Source: an uncultured Clostridia bacterium (GTDB taxonomy: Bacteria > Bacillota > Clostridia > Peptostreptococcales > Anaerovoracaceae). From it: 47,047 bases of DNA. The notes beneath the pieces were generated by a model. It did no database searches, was not told the DNA's origin, and saw only the letters and a list, made by a program, of their open reading frames with translations. The stretch is taken from the NCBI GenBank assembly GCA_934256595.1, contig CAKQOW010000012.1, positions 1 through 47,047 of the forward strand. Reading direction: 5' to 3'. The position numbers and the translations under genes are program-made. Every line of letters begins with the position of its first letter. Positions within the stretch are counted from its first letter, which is position 1. Of this stretch, positions 41,967-47,047 are shown in pieces.

Positions 41967-42512
41967 ATGGAGCGCAATAGAGATGTTTCAGTGGTTCAGG
42001 ACATAAAGGGCAATAATATTGTTAAGATTAACAATATTATATTCAAAGGCAAAAAAGCTATTGATTGGAATGATGTTGAAGAATATTTAGGGCAATACAT
42101 AGGAGATGTTTATACTATCGCAGGAACAAAAGAATTTGTATGTATTGGTAAAGATTTTCCAGATGAATATGCACATTCTAAATATACATATTTTTTAAAA
42201 GGCGCAAATGCTAAAGCAAAGGCCAATGCGGCACAGGGGATACCGGAGCTTATAGAAAATGCAACAGGAAAAAGGCATACGGAGAATACAAAAAGCAAAC
42301 ACAATAAAGATGCAAAATTCGGCTGGGATAGATACGAGTCGAGATTCGCGTTACCGGTATTTGGAGCGGATAACGCAATTGTTAGATATAATGTCTTTCA
42401 GGCTGCTATGATTTTAAGGCATAGCGAAGACGGTAATAAGTATTTGTATGATATAATGAATATAAAAAAAGAAACGAGCAACCTTTTCCAGCCCGAAAGC
42501 CTTACTCAGTAG
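41967..42512 (+). CDS. Phage-type PBECR-like nuclease-domain protein
   Basis: A 181-residue protein on visibly AT-richer DNA than its neighbours. The C-terminal half (about 118-175), with GWDRYESRFALPVFG, VRYNVFQAAMILRH and YLYDIMNIKKETSN, resembles domains at the ends of phage polyvalent proteins that are placed in the barnase/EndoU/colicin/RelE-like nuclease group. The N-terminal half (YTIAGTKEFVCIGKDFPDEYAHSKYT) matches segments that precede that domain. I chose ATG 41967 behind AAAAGGTG. No immunity or antitoxin gene is next to it. It is probably a remnant of phage or other mobile DNA; activity unproven. Confidence 0.6.
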   Translation: MERNRDVSVVQDIKGNNIVKINNIIFKGKKAIDWNDVEEYLGQYIGDVYTIAGTKEFVCIGKDFPDEYAHSKYTYFLKGANAKAKANAAQGIPELIENATGKRHTENTKSKHNKDAKFGWDRYESRFALPVFGADNAIVRYNVFQAAMILRHSEDGNKYLYDIMNIKKETSNLFQPESLTQ

Positions 42513-42638
42513 AAAACCCATTTCTTAGTTATAATCCTAACAAGAAAAACTCGGCTTGTCAAGTACTTGTATATTTGATAAGTGTGAAAACTGAAATTAG
42601 CTGGCAGGATAAATTAATCTGCCGCACCTAAGTTCATA

Positions 42639-42668
42639 TTGATAAAATGTATATAAGCGGTATATAAT
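42639..42668 (+). promoter_or_regulatory. Promoter of the yhaM-recD2-comFC operon
   Basis: TTGATA (42639-42644), an 18-base spacer and a perfect TATAAT (42663-42668), 35 bases before yhaM. Confidence 0.7.
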
Positions 42669-42703
42669 ATATTAACGACAATAAACAGAGAGGAATATGT
42701 TAA

Positions 42704-43666
42704 ATGAAAGAAGTATACATAGCCCATCTTAAAACCGATCAGGAATTTATAGATTTTTTTATGGTTAAATCCATAGAGCTCAAAATAGGCTCAAACAAGA
42801 AACAGTACCTTGATATTCTGCTGGGAGACAAAACCGGAGATATCAATGCCAAGAAATGGGACGTTTCAGATGAGGAAGCCGAGAATATCAGAAACATTTC
42901 TCCGGGAGATGTTGTCAAGGTCAAGGCATCGGTAAACGAATGGAACGGCACCAAGCAGCTCAGAGTTGCAAGAATACGCAAGGCTGTCAAAGAAGACCAG
43001 ATTGAAATAAAGGAATTTATCAAAGCCGCTCCTGAGGATTCGGAGTCTATGTGGACATATATCCACGATATTGCAAACGGCATAGGCGATCCTGACCTGA
43101 GAACCATATGCCTCAGACTTATGAAAGAAAACAAAGAAAAGCTTATGTATTATCCTGCGGCTCAGAAGAACCACCACGCCGAATACGGAGGACTTCTCTA
43201 TCATATGAAGAGAATGCTTATGAATGGCGAGAGAATGTGTCAGGTATACAGAAACCTTAATCCTGACTGGGTCAAGGCCGGAGTGATAGTGCATGACATT
43301 GAGAAGATAAATGAAATCCAGTCAGACGAAATGGGTGTTTCGCCGGGATATTCCTTTGAGGGCAATATGCTGGGACATATAGTTCAGGGCATCAAGCTCA
43401 TAGAGAAAATGGCGGAAGAAATCGGTATGAGCCACGAAAAAACAGTAATGCTGGAGCATATGATACTGTCCCACCATTACGAGCCGGAGTACGGAAGTCC
43501 CAAAAGACCTATGTTTCCGGAGGCGGAAATACTCCACTATCTGGATATGATAGATGCCAGAATGTTTGATATGGAAGACGCCCTTGTGGGAGTGGAGCCG
43601 GGAGAGTTTTCGGAGCGTATCTGGATACTCGACAACAGAAGGCTGTATAAACCGAGCGGACAGTAG
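42704..43666 (+). CDS. yhaM: 3'-5' exoribonuclease YhaM
   Basis: A 320-residue exonuclease with an N-terminal OB-fold (about 10-95) and a C-terminal HD domain. The HD domain has HHAEYGGLLYH (about 156-166), the metal motif VIVHDIEK (about 189-196, Glu where Gly is usual), GHIVQGI and ILSHHYEPEYGSP. YhaM trims RNA ends and degrades short DNA in Bacillota. It heads the run yhaM-recD2-comFC, with gaps of 19 bases and a 1-base overlap. Confidence 0.92.
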   Translation: MKEVYIAHLKTDQEFIDFFMVKSIELKIGSNKKQYLDILLGDKTGDINAKKWDVSDEEAENIRNISPGDVVKVKASVNEWNGTKQLRVARIRKAVKEDQIEIKEFIKAAPEDSESMWTYIHDIANGIGDPDLRTICLRLMKENKEKLMYYPAAQKNHHAEYGGLLYHMKRMLMNGERMCQVYRNLNPDWVKAGVIVHDIEKINEIQSDEMGVSPGYSFEGNMLGHIVQGIKLIEKMAEEIGMSHEKTVMLEHMILSHHYEPEYGSPKRPMFPEAEILHYLDMIDARMFDMEDALVGVEPGEFSERIWILDNRRLYKPSGQ

Positions 43667-43685
43667 ATGAAACAGGATTGATACA

Positions 43686-45902
43686 ATGCAGGAAAAAAAG
43701 GGAATAATCGCAGATATAATATTTCATAACGAAAAAAACGGCTATACCATAGCCGTTTTTGAAACAGAGGAGGAACAGTTTACGGCAGTGGGAAGCATAG
43801 CGGCCTGCCGCAAGGGACTGAGCCTTATTCTGCGCGGCAGATTTACGGTGCACCCTACATACGGGGAGCAGTTTGCCTTTTCCGAGTATGAAGAGGTTGT
43901 TCCCGAGAGCGTGCAGGGCATAGAGGAGTTTCTTGCGACAGGAGCGCTCAAAGGCATAGGCAAAAAAACAGCCGCAGCCATAGTACATAAGTTCGGCAAG
44001 GATACCTTGAGGATAATGGAGGAGGAGCCCGAAAGACTTGCAGAGGTTTCGGGCATAGGCGAAAAAAAGGCCGCTGCAATCGGCGAGGCCTTTGCGCTGC
44101 ACAGAGAATTTGCAAGAGTAACAATGTATTTTCAGAAATACGGTATTTCCCCGGATTATTCACTCAAACTGTACAAGGCCTACGGCTCCCGGACAATCAG
44201 CATAATTGAAGAAAATCCATATGTTATGATTGACGACATCTTTGGCATAGGCTTTCGCAAGGCAGATGCCATAGCTGCCAAAATCGGTATTTCGCCGGAG
44301 GACCCTGCCAGAGTTAAAAGCGGCATCAGGTATGCGATGTGGTACTATATAGGCGAGGGCAACACCTATTGTCCGCAAAAGGAGTTGTGTGAAAAAACAG
44401 CTCAGCTTCTGGATATTTCAAGCGGCGTGATATATGATTTTCTGACGGAAATGGCCTTTGCAGGAGATATCGTAATGGAAAACTCCGAGGGCAGAGTCAA
44501 CGTATATATAACTTCGTACTATATGGCGGAGCAGAATGTTACAAAGAGCCTTATGGCAATTAATACAGCCCCGCTCAAGCCTGTAGACTCAGATATCAGA
44601 AGCCTTATTGAATTCACTGAGAACGAAACGGGCATCAGGCTTTCAGACAACCAGAAATATGCGGTTGAAACCTCACTTCAAAACGGAGTATCGGTTATAA
44701 CGGGAGGCCCCGGAACAGGTAAAACCACCATTATAAACACTATAATAAATGTTCTTAACCAGAGCGGGCTAAGCACAGCCATAGCGGCGCCTACAGGCAG
44801 AGCGGCCAAGCGTATCACAGAAACCTCCGGAAGCGATGCCGTGACAATACACAGACTTCTTGAATATTACTATTCCGAGGCTGAGGACACAATGCGCTTT
44901 GGCAAGGACGCAGGCAACCCTCTTGAATATGATGCGGTAATCATAGACGAGGCATCTATGATAGACCTGATGCTTATGAACGGACTTGTAAGCGCAATTA
45001 AACCCGGCACCAGACTCATAATTGTGGGAGATGCCGATCAGCTTCCGTCTGTTGGAGCAGGCAATGTTCTCAGAGATATAATTGAAAGCGAATACATATA
45101 TTCAATTAAGCTGACGGAGATATTCAGGCAGGCTAAGGAAAGCCTTATAGTTGTCAACGCCCACAGGATAAACAAAGGAGAATATCCCGACTACAACGAG
45201 AAAGGCAAAGAATTCTTCCTTATGAGGCAAAAAACCGAAAAGGAAATGCTTGCCCTTATTAAAGACCTGTGCGCAAGAAGACTGCCTAATTACTATACCG
45301 GACTTAATCCGCTAAAGGACATACAGGTGCTTACCCCTGTGCGAAAGGGCACTCTGGGGACTGTCAACCTTAACCGGCAGCTTCAGGAAATATTAAATCC
45401 ACCGGCTGCTGATCTTGAAGAAAAAACCTTCGGGGAGAGAACTTTCAGAGAGGGCGACAAGGTTATGCAGATTAAAAACAACTATCAGCTCAAATGGAAA
45501 AACACAGATGATTTTACAGAGGGAGAGGGAGTTTTCAACGGAGATGTAGGATTTGTCCGGTCTATAGACAAGGAATACGGCAAAATCACAGTCCTCTTTG
45601 ATGACAGGAGAGCAGCCTCTTATGACTTCTCGCAACTTGACGAACTGGAGCTTGCCTATGCTGTTACAGTTCACAAAAGTCAGGGCAGTGAGTTTCCGGT
45701 GATAGTGATGCCGATATCGTGGTTTCCGCCTGTGCTGGCGACAAGAAATCTTCTTTATACTGCGGTTACCAGAGGCAGGGAGGCTGTTGTGCTTGTAGGC
45801 TCGGAGGACAAGCTCAATGCTATGATAGACAATAACAGAATTGCCGCAAGATATTCGGGACTTGCAGCAAAGCTTGCAAAACTTATGAGGACGGAGATAT
45901 AA
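43686..45902 (+). CDS. recD2: RecD2-type DNA helicase
   Basis: A 738-residue superfamily 1B 5'-3' helicase used in replication-fork maintenance and mismatch or recombination repair in bacteria lacking RecBC. An N-terminal OB-like region and tandem helix-hairpin-helix segments (LKGIGKKTAAAIVHKFG, VSGIGEKKAAAIGEAF) precede the motor. The motor has Walker A GGPGTGKTT (about 340-348), IIDEASMID, GDADQLPSVGAGNVL, and the final motif AVTVHKSQGSEFPVIVMP. The length is normal for RecD2. The stop codon overlaps the comFC start (TAATG). Confidence 0.96.
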   Translation: MQEKKGIIADIIFHNEKNGYTIAVFETEEEQFTAVGSIAACRKGLSLILRGRFTVHPTYGEQFAFSEYEEVVPESVQGIEEFLATGALKGIGKKTAAAIVHKFGKDTLRIMEEEPERLAEVSGIGEKKAAAIGEAFALHREFARVTMYFQKYGISPDYSLKLYKAYGSRTISIIEENPYVMIDDIFGIGFRKADAIAAKIGISPEDPARVKSGIRYAMWYYIGEGNTYCPQKELCEKTAQLLDISSGVIYDFLTEMAFAGDIVMENSEGRVNVYITSYYMAEQNVTKSLMAINTAPLKPVDSDIRSLIEFTENETGIRLSDNQKYAVETSLQNGVSVITGGPGTGKTTIINTIINVLNQSGLSTAIAAPTGRAAKRITETSGSDAVTIHRLLEYYYSEAEDTMRFGKDAGNPLEYDAVIIDEASMIDLMLMNGLVSAIKPGTRLIIVGDADQLPSVGAGNVLRDIIESEYIYSIKLTEIFRQAKESLIVVNAHRINKGEYPDYNEKGKEFFLMRQKTEKEMLALIKDLCARRLPNYYTGLNPLKDIQVLTPVRKGTLGTVNLNRQLQEILNPPAADLEEKTFGERTFREGDKVMQIKNNYQLKWKNTDDFTEGEGVFNGDVGFVRSIDKEYGKITVLFDDRRAASYDFSQLDELELAYAVTVHKSQGSEFPVIVMPISWFPPVLATRNLLYTAVTRGREAVVLVGSEDKLNAMIDNNRIAARYSGLAAKLAKLMRTEI

Positions 45903-46636
45903 TGTTTGAAAGAATCCTTGATATAGTATATCCTGATAATATATACTGTATCTGCTGCGGCAGCATTATTGACAAAAGCAGACCGTACAGCCTGTGCGAT
46001 AGCTGTCTTGAGCGCATGCACTGGATAAAAGGGCGAAGCTGCGAGAAATGCGGCAAGGCTCTGCAGGATACATATGCGGGAGATATATGCTATGACTGTA
46101 TGGAGGAGGAGCATTGCTTTGACAGGGCTTTTTCCTGTGTGGAGTACGGTCTTTATGAACGCGCTGTCATAATGGATTTTAAATATGCAGACAAGGCGTA
46201 TATAGGCAGGAAGCTGGCAGAGGCTATGTATGACAGAATTTGCTGTGAGGATATATCCTATGATATAATAGTGCCGGTGCCTATACATAAGTCAAGAAAA
46301 AACAGCAGGGGCTATAATCAGGCGGAGATAATAGCAAAGCATATGGGCAGACTGTCGGGTAAACCCTGCAGGGAGCTGCTTATAAGGACAAGAGCCACAG
46401 AGGCAATGAAAAACCTGTCCGTTGCACAGCGCAGGGATAATATCAGAGATGCCTTTCAAATTCCTGAATATATGGTTGAATCTGTTCAGGGCAAAGATAT
46501 ATTGCTTATTGACGATATATATACGACAGGGGCAACTTTTGATGAATGTTCAAAAATTTTAAAATCCGCAGGAGCAGAGGCAGTGTACTGCATGGCTTTT
46601 GCTTCGGGAGCAAACCGAAAACACGAAATAAACTGA
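45902..46636 (+). CDS. comFC: ComF family protein (ComFC)
   Basis: A 244-residue phosphoribosyltransferase-like protein of the competence family, involved in handling incoming single-stranded DNA. The N-terminal zinc ribbon has paired cysteines (CICCGS, CDSCLERM, CEKCGKAL, CYDCMEEEHC). The C-terminal domain has the PRPP-like motif ILLIDDIYTTGATFDEC. It overlaps recD2 by one base. The 5' base of the structured RNA described next falls on its stop codon. Competence itself cannot be concluded, since comFA and comG genes are not in the window. Confidence 0.93.
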   Translation: MFERILDIVYPDNIYCICCGSIIDKSRPYSLCDSCLERMHWIKGRSCEKCGKALQDTYAGDICYDCMEEEHCFDRAFSCVEYGLYERAVIMDFKYADKAYIGRKLAEAMYDRICCEDISYDIIVPVPIHKSRKNSRGYNQAEIIAKHMGRLSGKPCRELLIRTRATEAMKNLSVAQRRDNIRDAFQIPEYMVESVQGKDILLIDDIYTTGATFDECSKILKSAGAEAVYCMAFASGANRKHEIN

Positions 46637-46822
46637 GGGCAGAGCGGCTGTTCGGGTCTGTGGTTGCAAGGCCATGCCAGATACGGGCGAAAGGCTCCAC
46701 GTAAGCTGATCCGCAAGGCGGCAGTGATCATGGCGTATCTTAGATGTAAGTCCTCCGGAAAATCCGGGTAAAGGCGAGTGTGGGGGCAAAGACCAGGTCA
46801 GCCGGGCAGCCGCTGTGCTCTC
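46635..46822 (+). ncRNA. Structured RNA, probable raiA-motif RNA
   Basis: About 188 bases closed by a long helix: 46635-46650 pairs with 46807-46822 at 15 of 16 positions (one G-G mismatch, one G-U). Inside are several GC-rich hairpins, for example GGATT/AATCC-type pairing near TCCGGAAAATCCGGG (46755-46769), and GATCCGCAAGGCGG. No open frame is credible. Position right after comFC, with a new promoter behind it, matches the place of the raiA-motif RNA upstream of the ribosome hibernation factor gene in many Clostridia. A 6S-type RNA is the main alternative, but the many short hairpins and lack of a single central bubble argue against it. The identification rests on layout and remembered motif shape, not a covariance search. 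Confidence 0.65.
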
Positions 46823-46953
46823 AGTATGTATATTTAGCGATTGGAGTAAAACAAGAGGAAAAATAAAAAGTGGCATTTTCTATTTTGTCAAGCCCTGCGG
46901 AAACGTTGAAATTCTAACAGGTAAATCATTACAAATTTATTTCATAAAAGGAA

Positions 46954-46982
46954 TTGACGGTAAAAACAGGGTGTAGTAAAAT
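46954..46982 (+). promoter_or_regulatory. Promoter and leader at the window end
   Basis: TTGACG (46954-46959), a 17-base spacer and TAAAAT (46977-46982). The transcript would start near 46990. The last 55 bases can form AGCC/GGCT or CTGAA/TTCAG hairpins, which overlap. The gene itself lies beyond the window; raiA/hpf is the expected one. The stretch 46823-46953 holds nothing else that I recognise. Confidence 0.55.
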
Positions 46983-47047
46983 GGTAGCATAGAAAAATTT
47001 GTAAAGACGCACAGATAAGCCGTTTAGGCTGAATTAAGTTTCAGCTT

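Noticed and set aside
46635..46822. 6S RNA or signal-recognition-particle RNA instead of raiA-motif RNA
   Set aside because: A CCAGGTCAG stretch recalls SRP RNA, but the GGAAG tetraloop helix is missing; the many short hairpins do not give the single large bubble of 6S RNA. Kept as an alternative only.
46983..47047. A c-di-GMP-I riboswitch suggested by the sequence ACGCACAG
   Set aside because: The bases after it do not fit the conserved core (no GGGCAAACC-like or ACGCAAAGCC segment), and the window ends too soon.
1..47047. CRISPR array, integrated prophage or intact insertion sequence
   Set aside because: No spaced identical repeats with unique spacers, no structural phage genes and no complete transposase were found; the only array (6708-6940) has near-identical spacers and degenerates, unlike CRISPR.

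Overview
The window looks like chromosomal DNA of a low-to-medium-GC anaerobic Bacillota of class Clostridia. The evidence is strong GGAGG-type ribosome binding sites, a CIRCE (HrcA) operator on clpB, an ATP-type PEP carboxykinase, a hybrid cluster protein, and the clostridial translation block rho / DUF1385 / prmC / rpmE / prfA / tsaC / rpiB / upp. A gut or host-associated relative of Anaerovoracaceae (Eubacteriales Family XIII) is my guess at family level, not something I can show. No rRNA, tRNA, CRISPR array, intact insertion sequence or prophage was seen.

Layout. 1-12.6 kb: translation and housekeeping genes (rho, DUF1385, prmC; then rpmE, prfA, tsaC/sua5, rpiB, upp, tyrS), split by about 4.3 kb holding pckA, an AAA/DUF4143 ATPase with a 33-bp repeat array over its promoter, and two tiny genes. 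12.7-16.2 kb: a lipoprotein, small membrane proteins, a palindromic repeat cluster, and a LytTR regulator / LiaF-like membrane protein pair with a paired operator. 16.2-22.1 kb: CIRCE-controlled clpB, a large secreted protein and a membrane-anchored GH18 protein. 22.1-28.4 kb: an accessory catabolic cluster made of an AraC regulator with a GH39-like tail, divergent from a small membrane protein, an NCS1 permease, a YtcJ-type amidohydrolase and an N-carbamoylputrescine-amidase-like enzyme. 28.4-33.0 kb: hcp, a two-domain TylF-like methyltransferase, a sirtuin and a membrane-bound LuxR regulator. 33.0-33.6 kb: a broken serine recombinase and what I read as a complete Fst/par-like type I toxin-antitoxin locus. 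33.6-38.3 kb: argG-argH with ArgR-like boxes, an EamA exporter and a divergent LysR regulator. 38.3-47.0 kb: a cytidylate-kinase-like protein, metG, tatD, a phage-type nuclease-domain protein, yhaM, recD2, comFC, and a highly structured RNA right after comFC that I take to be a raiA-motif RNA.

How the parts work together. The translation block links termination (Rho, RF1), the methylase that modifies RF1 (PrmC), tRNA modification (TsaC) and tyrosyl-tRNA charging. The 22-28 kb cluster reads as an uptake-and-hydrolysis system for a nitrogen-rich, ureide- or carbamoyl-type compound. The most interesting item is the locus at 33.2-33.5 kb. A 27-residue hydrophobic peptide gene on the minus strand faces a very short RNA on the plus strand that has consensus promoter boxes. 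The two share a bidirectional terminator, and a direct repeat lets the short RNA pair across the peptide's start codon. This is the known par/Fst layout, apparently as a chromosomal copy with a diverged peptide.
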